Shown piece by piece: positions 24,096 to 32,264 of a DNA stretch of 36,824 nucleotides. The stretch is from Candidatus Atribacteria bacterium UBA6251. GTDB taxonomy: Bacteria; Atribacterota; Phoenicimicrobiia; Phoenicimicrobiales; Phoenicimicrobiaceae. Under the pieces are notes generated by a model. That model had not been told where the DNA came from. It saw only the letters and a program-made list of their open reading frames with translations, and searched no databases. The translations under genes were made by a program, and so were the position numbers. The stretch's first letter is position 1, and every line of letters begins with the position of its first letter. The stretch spans positions 1 through 36,824 of the forward strand of contig DJVR01000062.1 in the NCBI GenBank assembly GCA_002441285.1. Direction: 5' to 3'.

Positions 24096-25217
24096 ATGAA
24101 AATTATTATTGCGCCAGATTCTTTTAAAGGTAGTTTGTCTGCCCTTGATGTGGCAGAAGCAATAAAACTTGGAGTAGAGGAAGTATTCCCTCAAGCTACT
24201 ATCATAAAGATTCCTATGGCTGATGGAGGAGAAGGCACAGTGCAGTGTCTAGTGGATGCTACCTCTGGGGAGATTAGAAAAGAAAAAGTTTATGGCCCCT
24301 TAGGAGAGAAAGTGTTAGCTTCCTACGGGATTCTGGGTGATAAGAAAACTGCAGTTATTGAGATGGCAGAAGCATCCGGTATAACCTTAATCCCTAAGAA
24401 AAAAAGAAACCCTTTAATTACTACTACTTATGGGACTGGTCAATTAATAAAGGCAGCTTTAGATCAGGGATGTGAGAAGATGGTTATAGGAATAGGGGGG
24501 AGTGCAACTAATGATGGGGGAGCCGGTATGGCCCAAGCCCTGGGAGCAAGATTGTTGGATAAAGAAGATCAGGAGATAGGTTTTGGAGGAAGAGAATTAA
24601 AAAGAATTGAGAGGATTGACCTTAGCTCAATTGATCCTCGAATCAAGTCAACTCAAGTCCTAGTTGCCTCTGATGTAACTAATCCTCTGTGTGGTCCAAG
24701 GGGTGCATCTTATGTCTATGGCCCTCAGAAAGGAGCTACTGCTGAGATGGTGGAAGAGTTAGACCAAGCCCTGAATCATTTTGCCCGGATCATTAAGAGG
24801 GATTTAGGTAAGGATATTAGTGAAATACCTGGGGCAGGAGCAGCAGGAGGATTAGGAGCTGGCTTAATCGCTTTTTTAAATGCAGAACTTAGACCTGGTG
24901 TAGAAGTAGTAATAGAAGCCGTAAGATTAGAGGAAGCTTTAAAAGATGCTGATTTAGTAATTACCGGTGAAGGCAAAGTCGATAGCCAAACCGTTTATGG
25001 AAAAGTCCCGGTGGGAGTAGCTAAGGTAGCCAAAAGATACAAAATCCCGGTTTTGGCTATTGCTGCACTTATTGGCGATGGTGCTGAACTTGTCTACCAG
25101 CATGGAATTGATCACTTGATTAAGATAAGTGAACCCCCAGTTAAATTAACTGACCCCAAAACTAAAAAAATAGGTTTGATTAAAAATAGAATAAAAGATT
25201 TTTTAATTAATAGATAA
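24096..25217 (+). CDS. Glycerate kinase (GarK/GlxK type)
   Basis: 373 residues, cytoplasmic. It phosphorylates glycerate with ATP, probably at the 2-position as GarK-type enzymes do, delivering 2-phosphoglycerate to glycolysis. The family signature is present along its whole length: MKIIIAPDSFKGSLSALDVA, IPMADGGEGTV, GIGGSATNDGGAGMAQALGA, PGAGAAGGLGAGLIAF and DLVITGEGKVDSQT. The ATG is preceded by TTGAGGTAAGG. It opens a plus-strand catabolic cluster, is followed at 163 nt by the TRAP genes, and is a classic member of CdaR regulons. The gap after it (25218-25380) holds two ribosome-site-like sequences but no gene that I trust. Confidence 0.95.
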   Translation: MKIIIAPDSFKGSLSALDVAEAIKLGVEEVFPQATIIKIPMADGGEGTVQCLVDATSGEIRKEKVYGPLGEKVLASYGILGDKKTAVIEMAEASGITLIPKKKRNPLITTTYGTGQLIKAALDQGCEKMVIGIGGSATNDGGAGMAQALGARLLDKEDQEIGFGGRELKRIERIDLSSIDPRIKSTQVLVASDVTNPLCGPRGASYVYGPQKGATAEMVEELDQALNHFARIIKRDLGKDISEIPGAGAAGGLGAGLIAFLNAELRPGVEVVIEAVRLEEALKDADLVITGEGKVDSQTVYGKVPVGVAKVAKRYKIPVLAIAALIGDGAELVYQHGIDHLIKISEPPVKLTDPKTKKIGLIKNRIKDFLINR

Positions 25218-25380
25218 GAAGAGGATATAACAAGATTAAAGGAAGGTGAAATTTGCAACTCTACAAGGAATTTTATAAAAGGCAAATTAAAATCTTAAAA
25301 AGAAAGAAGGTGATTGTTCAATAGCGAAGAAGAATATATTTAGTTTATTTAAAATTAAGAAAAAGAAAGGAGTATAAAGA

Positions 25381-26424
25381 ATGAAAAGAAATAAAAGATT
25401 AATGGTTAATTTAATATTGGTTTTTGTATTATTATTGGTAATAAGCAATAGTGTAATGTGTGCTGAAAAGGTAATTAAATGGAGATTACAATCGATGGGG
25501 GCTGCTGGAGATGCAATGTATACTGCGACTGAAAAATTTGCCAAACTAGTAACTGAGGCAAGCGGCGGACGTTTAGTAGTTACTGCTTTTCCTGCTGGAG
25601 CTATTACTCCTGCCGGGAAAGAGTTTGAAGGGACCATAGCTGGTTCTGTAGAAGCATCGCATGTATCTACTGGTTGGGCAATTGGTTATGTTCCGGCTGG
25701 GGTTTTTTATACTAGCTCTGTAGGAACACTTACCGGTACCCAGCATATGATGTGGATGGAGCACGAAGGATTAAAATTTGCACAAGAATTATACGAGCCA
25801 GTTGGTGTACATTTTGTCGGGCAATTAACAGTTCATCCTGCAGAGGTTTGGTGCCATACCAATAAACCTTTACAATCAGCAGCGGATATTAAGGGATTGA
25901 AGATTAGATTAGGAACTACTGCTCTTAATTCTATTTTCAGTAAAATGGGAGCAGCCCCAGTTTTTCTTCCTGGCGGAGAAATTTATGAATCAATGCAACG
26001 TGGAGTTATAGATGCCTTTGAGTACTTTACTCCCTCAGGAAACTGGACTATGGGCTTCCAGGAAATTGCAAAATATATGTATCTTTCCTCATCCCGTTCC
26101 CCCTTTGATGCTCAATCGCTTTTTGTGAATAAGAGTAAATGGGACGAACTTTCTCCTGATTTGAAGGCTATAGTAGAAATGGCTGCCTATAAGGTTGCCC
26201 ATGAATTCTTTACTGAAATAGCTATTCAAGATACTGCAGCAATTCAAAAATTTAAAGATTATGGTGTTGTGGTGGAAAAATTACCCGAAGATATAGATAA
26301 ATTGTTATTTGAAAAAGCAGAAGAATACTATAATGAAGAATCTCAAAAAGATGCCAACTATGCCAAGATATTTAAGTCTGTATTTGAATTTAAGAAAATA
26401 TGTGAAGAGATTGACATAAGATAA
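25381..26424 (+). CDS. dctP: TRAP transporter solute-binding protein, DctP family
   Basis: 347 residues. A Sec signal peptide covers about the first 28 residues (KRNKR, then a hydrophobic core, VMCA before EKV). There is no good lipobox, so it is likely free in the periplasm. The mature part shows the DctP layout: IKWRLQSMG at the first strand, KLVTEASGGRLVVTAFPAG, then DIKGLKIRLG, where the conserved arginine normally binds the substrate carboxylate, and SMQRGVIDAFEY. It captures an organic or sugar acid and passes it to the DctQM membrane subunits next door. AAAGGAG precedes the ATG. A perfect 21-bp hairpin separates it from dctQ. Confidence 0.92.
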   Translation: MKRNKRLMVNLILVFVLLLVISNSVMCAEKVIKWRLQSMGAAGDAMYTATEKFAKLVTEASGGRLVVTAFPAGAITPAGKEFEGTIAGSVEASHVSTGWAIGYVPAGVFYTSSVGTLTGTQHMMWMEHEGLKFAQELYEPVGVHFVGQLTVHPAEVWCHTNKPLQSAADIKGLKIRLGTTALNSIFSKMGAAPVFLPGGEIYESMQRGVIDAFEYFTPSGNWTMGFQEIAKYMYLSSSRSPFDAQSLFVNKSKWDELSPDLKAIVEMAAYKVAHEFFTEIAIQDTAAIQKFKDYGVVVEKLPEDIDKLLFEKAEEYYNEESQKDANYAKIFKSVFEFKKICEEIDIR

Positions 26425-26463
26425 GTAGTGGTATAAAAATAGAGAATAGGTGAGGTATTAAAT

Positions 26464-26511
26464 TCATCTAATCTTGCTCTAGAAGTTTTATTCTAGAGCA
26501 AGATTAGATGA
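26464..26511 (+). promoter_or_regulatory. Perfect 21-bp intercistronic hairpin between dctP and dctQ
   Basis: The left arm (26464-26484) begins TCATCTAATC and ends GCTCTAGAA. The right arm (26491-26511) is its exact reverse complement, around a 6-nt loop GTTTTA. No U-run follows (TAGATAAAAAGG), so it is not a standard terminator. By analogy with hairpins after other binding-protein genes, it may stabilise the upstream dctP message or partly attenuate the membrane-subunit genes. Confidence 0.85.
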
Positions 26512-26538
26512 TAGATAAAAAGGAGTGATTAGAAGTAT

Positions 26539-27048
26539 ATGAGGAGAATTGTAAAGATAATTAACTCCATTAGCGAAGCTTCCGGACAAATAATTAAATA
26601 TTTCGTTGTAGCGCTAATTATTGTTCTATGTTATGAGGTAATTTCGAGATATATTTTTAATAAACCAACAATTTGGGCTTTAGAAACTTCAAAGATGCTT
26701 ATGGGTACTTTCGGTTCTGTAGGATGGGCATATACCTATTTACATGAAGGGCATGTAAGGGTAGACGTTTTTTATTCTAAGTTATCGCGGGTAGCAAAAG
26801 CATGGATTAACGTTATTTTATCAATTATTTTTCTTTTTCCAATTTGTACTGTTCTGATTATTTCCGGAATAAAATGGGCAAAATTATCCTGGAAATTAGG
26901 TGAAAAGATGGTAGAAAGTAGTTGGCTACCACCGGCAGCACCGTTTAGAACTGTATTATTAGTAGCCTTTGTACTTTTTGCTTTACAGAGCATCTCCAAA
27001 TTTCTCCAGGAGTTATATTTTATAATTAGAAAGCGAGAACTATTATGA
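26539..27048 (+). CDS. dctQ: TRAP transporter small membrane subunit, DctQ family
   Basis: 169 residues with four hydrophobic segments (about 17-38, 55-73, 91-113, 135-156), the DctQ pattern. RYIFNKPTIWALETSKML and the loop YTYLHEGHVRVDVFYSKLS are typical family sequences. With DctM it forms the sodium- or proton-coupled channel part of the importer. AAAAAGGAGTG lies 11 nt before the ATG. Its last four bases overlap the dctM start (ATGA), so the two are translationally coupled. Confidence 0.92.
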   Translation: MRRIVKIINSISEASGQIIKYFVVALIIVLCYEVISRYIFNKPTIWALETSKMLMGTFGSVGWAYTYLHEGHVRVDVFYSKLSRVAKAWINVILSIIFLFPICTVLIISGIKWAKLSWKLGEKMVESSWLPPAAPFRTVLLVAFVLFALQSISKFLQELYFIIRKRELL

Positions 27049-28379
27049 ATATAGCAGTAAATCCAGAAATTGTTACCATTTGTATGTTTGGTGGTCTATT
27101 AATTGGTGTGCTTACTGGGTTTCCACTGGCAATTACTATTGGTGGGGTTGGCATCATTGCTGGTTATATTTTATTTGGTCCCAATGCATTTGATTTGATT
27201 TATAGTCGTATCTACGACATAATAACCAATTATGGAATGATGGCGGTACCCTTATTTGTTTTTATGGGCAATATGCTAGAAAAATCCGGTATAGCTGAGA
27301 AATTATATGATGCATTCTATATCTGGTTTGGGAAATTTAGAGGTGGTTTAGCTATTGTCAGTATTTTAATTGGTACAATTATGGCAGCTTGTGTGGGGAT
27401 TATTGCTGCTTCTATTACTATGCTGACTTTGGTTGCCTTACCCTCAATGATGCGACGAGGATATGATAAAGGTTTAGCTACTGGAAGTATTTGTGCTGGA
27501 GGCTCTTTAGGGATACTTATTCCACCTAGTATTATGCTTATTGTTTATGGACCAGCAGCTTCAATTTCAGTAGGAAAATTATTTATGGCTGCCTTTATGC
27601 CAGGATTTTTACTTTCTGGTCTATATATGCTATATATTGGTATTCGTTCCTATTTACAACCCCAAGTAGCTCCGGCATTGGTATCCAGCGAAGCAGAAGA
27701 GATCAGTTTTACCAAAAAAACCTATATACTACTTTCTAGTGTAGGTCCAGTTTTATTGCTTGTTTTATCGGTAATGGGTTCGATATATTTAGGTTTAGCT
27801 TCTCCCACAGAAGCAGCTGCAGTAGGTGCTGCTGCCGCTACTATTTTAACTGCGATATATGGTCGTTTTTCCTGGAAAGTATTAAAAAGTGTAGCTATAG
27901 ATACAATAAAATTGACCGGAATGGTCCTTCTTATTGCGGGTTGTTCAACTGCCTTTGTTAGTGTATTTCTTAGCGCTGGTGGCGGAGAAATGGTTTCCAA
28001 TCTGATTTTATCCATCCCCGGTGGACGTTGGGTAGCTTTTGCCCTGGTTATGTTTATAGCCTTTATTTTAGGAATGTTTATTGATTGGATTGGGATCATT
28101 TTTATCCTTGTACCCATCCTAACTCCTATTGTTCCTAAACTTGGTTTTGATCCTCTGTGGTTTGCAATGATGATCATAGTAAACCTCCAGATGTCTTTCT
28201 TAACACCACCTTTTGCTTATGCTATATTCTTTTTGAAGGGTACTGCTGCGCCAGAGTTGGGGATAGAAACAAGTGATATAATTCGTGGGGTTATACCCTT
28301 TATTACGCTAATTGCAATTGGTCTTATTTTGTTAATTATATTCCCCCAGATTATTCTCTGGTTACCAAGTACAATGTAA
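27045..28379 (+). CDS. dctM: TRAP transporter large permease subunit, DctM family
   Basis: 444 residues with about twelve hydrophobic segments. The N-terminal helix contains GLLIGVLTGFPLAITIGG, and family signatures include MAVPLFVFMGNMLEKSG, GGSLGILIPPSIMLIVYG and IDWIGIIFILVPILTPI. It is the ion-coupled elevator subunit that moves the acid delivered by DctP. It overlaps dctQ by 4 nt. It is followed by 258 nt without a gene, after which a new transcription unit may begin. Confidence 0.95.
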   Translation: MNIAVNPEIVTICMFGGLLIGVLTGFPLAITIGGVGIIAGYILFGPNAFDLIYSRIYDIITNYGMMAVPLFVFMGNMLEKSGIAEKLYDAFYIWFGKFRGGLAIVSILIGTIMAACVGIIAASITMLTLVALPSMMRRGYDKGLATGSICAGGSLGILIPPSIMLIVYGPAASISVGKLFMAAFMPGFLLSGLYMLYIGIRSYLQPQVAPALVSSEAEEISFTKKTYILLSSVGPVLLLVLSVMGSIYLGLASPTEAAAVGAAAATILTAIYGRFSWKVLKSVAIDTIKLTGMVLLIAGCSTAFVSVFLSAGGGEMVSNLILSIPGGRWVAFALVMFIAFILGMFIDWIGIIFILVPILTPIVPKLGFDPLWFAMMIIVNLQMSFLTPPFAYAIFFLKGTAAPELGIETSDIIRGVIPFITLIAIGLILLIIFPQIILWLPSTM

Positions 28380-28600
28380 TATACCAATAAATAATAGATT
28401 TTAGCAATAACAAAAGATTTAAGTGCGAAAGGGAAAATTAGCGCATAGATTTATAATTATAGGATAGCTTGATTAAATATTAGGTGATTGGGTTAGGGAA
28501 TGGTTAAAGATTATTTTTATGATCAAATAATAAAGGTGGAGATTTTTCTCAATTTTTTCTTTTGTGAAAATTAATTCTTCCTAAAATGATTTTGAAGAGT

Positions 28601-28606
28601 TATAAT
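28601..28606 (+). promoter_or_regulatory. Candidate -10 element before the dehydrogenase-aldolase-kinase genes
   Basis: A perfect TATAAT 32 nt before the dehydrogenase ATG, with a weak TTCCTA at -35 distance (28578-28583). It suggests that the metabolic genes can be transcribed independently of the TRAP genes. Only the -10 is convincing. Confidence 0.35.
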
Positions 28607-28637
28607 ATTTTTTAATTAATAAGGGGGAATTTTTATT

Positions 28638-29720
28638 ATGGAAGTTTTATGTATCGGCGATGTAATGATACCTGGAAATACTATTGGTGAAGCAGCTAAA
28701 AAATTAAAACTGAAAAATCTAAAGATAGATATCAAAGATTGGGAAACAGATTGGAACAGGCTGCAGGATCGGCGATTAGTGATTGAAAAACAAGGCCCTT
28801 CTGTTGAACCAGTAGTACCTCAGATATTAGATGCTCACCGGAATACAGAAATATTGATGGTTTTGTTTTGTCCTGTATCAAAAGAGGCCATTGATACATT
28901 GCCTAACCTTAAACTTATTGGGGCTTTAAGAGCGGGGTTAGAAAATGTGGATGTTAAATATGCTACTGAAAAAGGGATTGTGGTACAAAATATTAAAGGT
29001 CGAAACGCACAAGCAGTTTCTGATTTTGCGATAGGCTTGATCTTAGCTGAAGCACGTAATATTGCTCGCAGTTATTATGCTATTAAAAATGGTCAGTGGA
29101 GAAAAAACTTTGTTAACTCTGAGATGATACCTGAGCTACAGGGGAAAACCATCGGATTGGTTGGTTTCGGTTTTATCGGTAGGTTGGTAGCTCAGAAATT
29201 AAGTGGATTTGAGGTTGATATTTTAGTTTTTGATCCTTATGTATCGGAAGATGAAGTCAAGACTTATAGGGCAAAAAAAGTGACGCTTGAAGATTTATTA
29301 AAAAATTCTGATTTCGTTTCCTTGCATACCAGATTAAGTGAAGAGACTAAGAATATTATTGGAGAAAGGGAACTCTCTTTAATGAAAAAGAGTGCCTACT
29401 TGATTAATACTGCTCGTGCAGGTTTAATTAAAGAAGAAGCTTTATTTAATGCGCTAAAAGATAAAAAGATTGCCGGCGCAGCTTTAGATGTATTCTGGGA
29501 AGAGCCAATTGGCAAAAATAGTCGATGGTTAGAGCTGGATAATGTCACTTTAACCTCCCATATAGCCGGGACAACCCGGGAGGCTCTGACTAAATCTCCC
29601 TATCTTTTAGTTGAAGATATTAATAAATTGATTGAAAATAAAGGGCCAAACTTTGTAGTAAATCCCGAAGTATTAAAACGAAGTGAAGTAAAAAAATGGC
29701 TCGAAGAAATCAGGAGTTAA
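28638..29720 (+). CDS. D-isomer-specific 2-hydroxyacid dehydrogenase (NAD-dependent, SerA-like)
   Basis: 360 residues. The NAD-binding Rossmann motif is GLVGFGFIGRLVA (about 174-186) followed by the acidic residue in LVFDPY. The catalytic triad is readable as Arg in NTARAGLIKEEAL, Glu in FWEEP and His in LTSHIAGTT. The N-terminal substrate domain is longer than usual by about 40 residues. Likely chemistry is reversible reduction of a 2-keto acid to the D-2-hydroxy acid, for example hydroxypyruvate/glycerate or a sugar acid. It lies 3 nt upstream of the aldolase and is part of the catabolic cluster. AAGGGGG precedes the ATG. The substrate is not assignable. Confidence 0.9.
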   Translation: MEVLCIGDVMIPGNTIGEAAKKLKLKNLKIDIKDWETDWNRLQDRRLVIEKQGPSVEPVVPQILDAHRNTEILMVLFCPVSKEAIDTLPNLKLIGALRAGLENVDVKYATEKGIVVQNIKGRNAQAVSDFAIGLILAEARNIARSYYAIKNGQWRKNFVNSEMIPELQGKTIGLVGFGFIGRLVAQKLSGFEVDILVFDPYVSEDEVKTYRAKKVTLEDLLKNSDFVSLHTRLSEETKNIIGERELSLMKKSAYLINTARAGLIKEEALFNALKDKKIAGAALDVFWEEPIGKNSRWLELDNVTLTSHIAGTTREALTKSPYLLVEDINKLIENKGPNFVVNPEVLKRSEVKKWLEEIRS

Positions 29721-29723
29721 TAG

Positions 29724-30572
29724 ATGTTAGTTAATTTAAATGATCTTTTAATCCCAGCAAAAAAATCAGGTTATGCTATTGGAGCTTTTAATGTTTACAA
29801 CCTAGAGACCATTGAGGTTGTTTTTGATGCAGCCATCTCTATGAATATCCCAGTTATTATTGCCTTTGGAGAGAAATATAATTACCATAATGCGATTAAT
29901 TTAGTAGCTCAATGCGTTCGTGAATTGGCTTATCAAACTTCCTTACCTATAGTACTACATTTAGATCATTGTAAATCTAAAGATTTAATTATTCGAGCAA
30001 TTCGAGCAGGTTTTACTTCGGTAATGTATGATGGTTCAAGTTTAGCCAATAGTGATAATATCAAGATAACCTCAGAAGTAGTAAAAATTGCCCATGCAGT
30101 TGGCGTTTCGGTAGAGGCAGAATTAGGATGTGTTCCCGCTGAAGATACCGGAGAGTTTGTGCCCGAAGATCAACTAACTAAACCAGAGGAAGCAAAAGAG
30201 TTTGTAGAGATGACCAATTGTGATGCCCTAGCTATTGCCGTGGGGACTATTCATGGTAATTATATTGGTAAACCAAAAATATACCATCAACGATTAAAAG
30301 AAATCGCCAGAGCAGTTTCGGTCCCTTTAGTCTTACATGGAGGTTCTGGAAATACAGATGAGGATATAGGATTAGCCATTGATGAAGGGATAGCAAAGAT
30401 AAATATTAATACCGAAATATCCAATGTAGCAGTTGATAAGTTAAAAAAGATATTCACGGATGGTTATTCTGGTCATTTATCAGTTCTTTTTGAATCAATA
30501 AAAGAACCAATGTTAGAAGTAGTCAAAGAAAAGATAAAACTATTTTCTCGCGGTAAAATTGGTTTAATTTAG
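29724..30572 (+). CDS. Class II (zinc) ketose-bisphosphate aldolase, FbaA/GatY family
   Basis: 282 residues. It has the class II aldolase hallmarks: YAIGAFNVYNLETIEVV, LHLDHCKSKD (zinc ligand His), SVMYDGSSL in place of the usual S-x-M-[IF]-DGS, VEAELGCVPAEDTG, AIAVGTIHGNYIG (zinc ligand His) and PLVLHGGSGN (zinc and phosphate site). It should cleave a phosphorylated ketose to dihydroxyacetone phosphate and an aldehyde. A sugar kinase gene 50 nt downstream could provide the phosphorylated substrate, so this pair may work on a kinase product rather than fructose bisphosphate. Confidence 0.92.
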   Translation: MLVNLNDLLIPAKKSGYAIGAFNVYNLETIEVVFDAAISMNIPVIIAFGEKYNYHNAINLVAQCVRELAYQTSLPIVLHLDHCKSKDLIIRAIRAGFTSVMYDGSSLANSDNIKITSEVVKIAHAVGVSVEAELGCVPAEDTGEFVPEDQLTKPEEAKEFVEMTNCDALAIAVGTIHGNYIGKPKIYHQRLKEIARAVSVPLVLHGGSGNTDEDIGLAIDEGIAKININTEISNVAVDKLKKIFTDGYSGHLSVLFESIKEPMLEVVKEKIKLFSRGKIGLI

Positions 30573-30622
30573 CAAAAATTCAACCTTAATTGCTAATATA
30601 TTTAGTAATCTGAGGAGATAAT

Positions 30623-32176
30623 ATGAATAGTTTAATTTTGTGCATTGATATAGGAACTACGGGGTGTCGTAGTATAATATTTGATCAAAAAGGCCAGGAG
30701 GTTTGCGCCGCATATCAAGATTATCAAAGCATTTACTTACCTCATGGATGGATTGAACATAATCCTGGTCTATGGTTATGGGCGGTAAAAAAAACAGTAA
30801 AAGATACCATCGCAGAAATAAGTGATAAGAAAGAATATATTTCGGCAATTACCATCACCTCACAAAGATCTACTGTTATTCCCGTGGATGAAAAAGGTAA
30901 TTATCTGGATAATGCCATTTTGTGGCAAGATAAAAGGGCGCTGGAGGAAACAAAGTATTTAGTTAATGAATATGGTATGAAGGAAGTATATAATATTACC
31001 GGTCTGAGGATAGATCCTTATTTTACCTTACCAAAATTATTATGGATAAAGAAACACAGACCTGAAGTATATCAGCATGCCTTTCTTTTTCTATCGGTGC
31101 AAGATTTTATTATTTATTTTTTAACCGGGATCTTTAAGACTGATTGGACCCAAGCTTCTCGGACTATGCTTTTTAATATTAATAAATTAAACTGGGATAA
31201 AGATTTTATAAAAAGCGTAGGAATCGATTTTAATAAATTACCAGAAGCTGTTCCACCCGGTTCAATCATAGGGTACATTACTTTAGATGCATCGAAAGAA
31301 CTAAATTTACCCCAGGGAATACCGGTTATTGCTGCAGGTGGAGACCAACAGTGTGCTGCTATAGGATTAGGGGTAATAGAGCCCGGGATGGTTGAAGTTA
31401 ATGCCGGAACAGGTTCTTTTGTTTTAACTAATAGTAATAAGCCAGTTAAGGATATTAATCAACGGATTATTTTAAGTGCATCTGCTTTAGCTGGTAAATG
31501 GGTTCTTGAAGCAGGTATTTTTACTTCTGGTTCTATCTACCGCTGGTTTAGAGATAATTTTGGGAAGGTTGAAATGGAGGCGCAAGACAGCTCTGGCATT
31601 AATGTATATAAAATAATGGATTCGGAAGCAGAAAAGGAACCGATAGGAGCCAATGGATTGTTATTGGTACCGCATTTTGCTGCCTCTGCAGCCCCTTATT
31701 GGAATCCAGAAGCGAGAGGATTACTTTTTGGATTGTTATTAGGTCATACCCGCGCTTCAATTCTCAGAGCAATATTGGAAGGTATTGCTTTTGAAATACA
31801 AAAAAATATAAATATAATGGAAAAATATACCAAAAAAATTGAGGAAGTTAGGGTAAGCGGAGGTCTGGCTAAATCTGAATTGTTTAATCAAATACAAGCT
31901 GATATTTATGGCAAAGTAGTAGTAAAAACTGAATGTAGTGAAGCCTCTGCCCTGGGAGCAGCTATAATTGCCGCCACTAGTATGGGTATATACAATAATA
32001 TAAATGCAGCTGTAGGTAGTATGATTAATATAAATAAATTAAGTAGAAAAGAACCAGATATGAAAAATTATAAAATATACCAGGAATTAAGCAAGATACA
32101 TGATTTATTATATTATTCTTTAAAAGAGGCAGGTATATACAGTAAACTAAACAAAGTAATGAAATTATTGCAATAA
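30623..32176 (+). CDS. FGGY-family carbohydrate kinase
   Basis: 517 residues with two actin-like ATPase domains. The N-terminal phosphate loop is CIDIGTTGCRSIIFD. GWIEHNPGLWLWAVKKTV and ITSQRSTVIPVDEKGN are the sugar-site neighbourhood, with QRST where glycerol kinases have QRET, so glycerol is unlikely. The general base region is GGDQQCAAIGLG, and the C-terminal ATP-site phrases are EVNAGTGSFVLTN and VRVSGGLAKSELFNQIQAD. It probably phosphorylates a ketose, polyol or sugar intermediate for the adjacent aldolase. The start ATG follows TGAGGAG. The substrate cannot be named. Confidence 0.9.
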   Translation: MNSLILCIDIGTTGCRSIIFDQKGQEVCAAYQDYQSIYLPHGWIEHNPGLWLWAVKKTVKDTIAEISDKKEYISAITITSQRSTVIPVDEKGNYLDNAILWQDKRALEETKYLVNEYGMKEVYNITGLRIDPYFTLPKLLWIKKHRPEVYQHAFLFLSVQDFIIYFLTGIFKTDWTQASRTMLFNINKLNWDKDFIKSVGIDFNKLPEAVPPGSIIGYITLDASKELNLPQGIPVIAAGGDQQCAAIGLGVIEPGMVEVNAGTGSFVLTNSNKPVKDINQRIILSASALAGKWVLEAGIFTSGSIYRWFRDNFGKVEMEAQDSSGINVYKIMDSEAEKEPIGANGLLLVPHFAASAAPYWNPEARGLLFGLLLGHTRASILRAILEGIAFEIQKNINIMEKYTKKIEEVRVSGGLAKSELFNQIQADIYGKVVVKTECSEASALGAAIIAATSMGIYNNINAAVGSMININKLSRKEPDMKNYKIYQELSKIHDLLYYSLKEAGIYSKLNKVMKLLQ

Positions 32177-32264
32177 AATTATTCAAAAATTTTCCCTCAA
32201 AAATAGAAGTTAAAATTGGGAAGAACCATAGGGATTTAGCAAATTAGCAGAAGGATAAAAGATA

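Noticed and set aside
23967..24194. Minus-strand 75-codon frame overlapping the start of glycerate kinase
   Set aside because: It overlaps the conserved N-terminus of glycerate kinase, has no ribosome site and looks like nothing known.
25253..25324. Possible 23-codon peptide (TTG start) between glycerate kinase and dctP, with an AAGGAAGGTGA-like ribosome site
   Set aside because: Very short, non-ATG start, lysine-rich with no conserved pattern; the good ribosome site alone is not enough.
27722..28177. Minus-strand 151-codon frame inside dctM
   Set aside because: Antisense to a clear DctM permease; its composition is that expected of the reverse strand of a hydrophobic protein.
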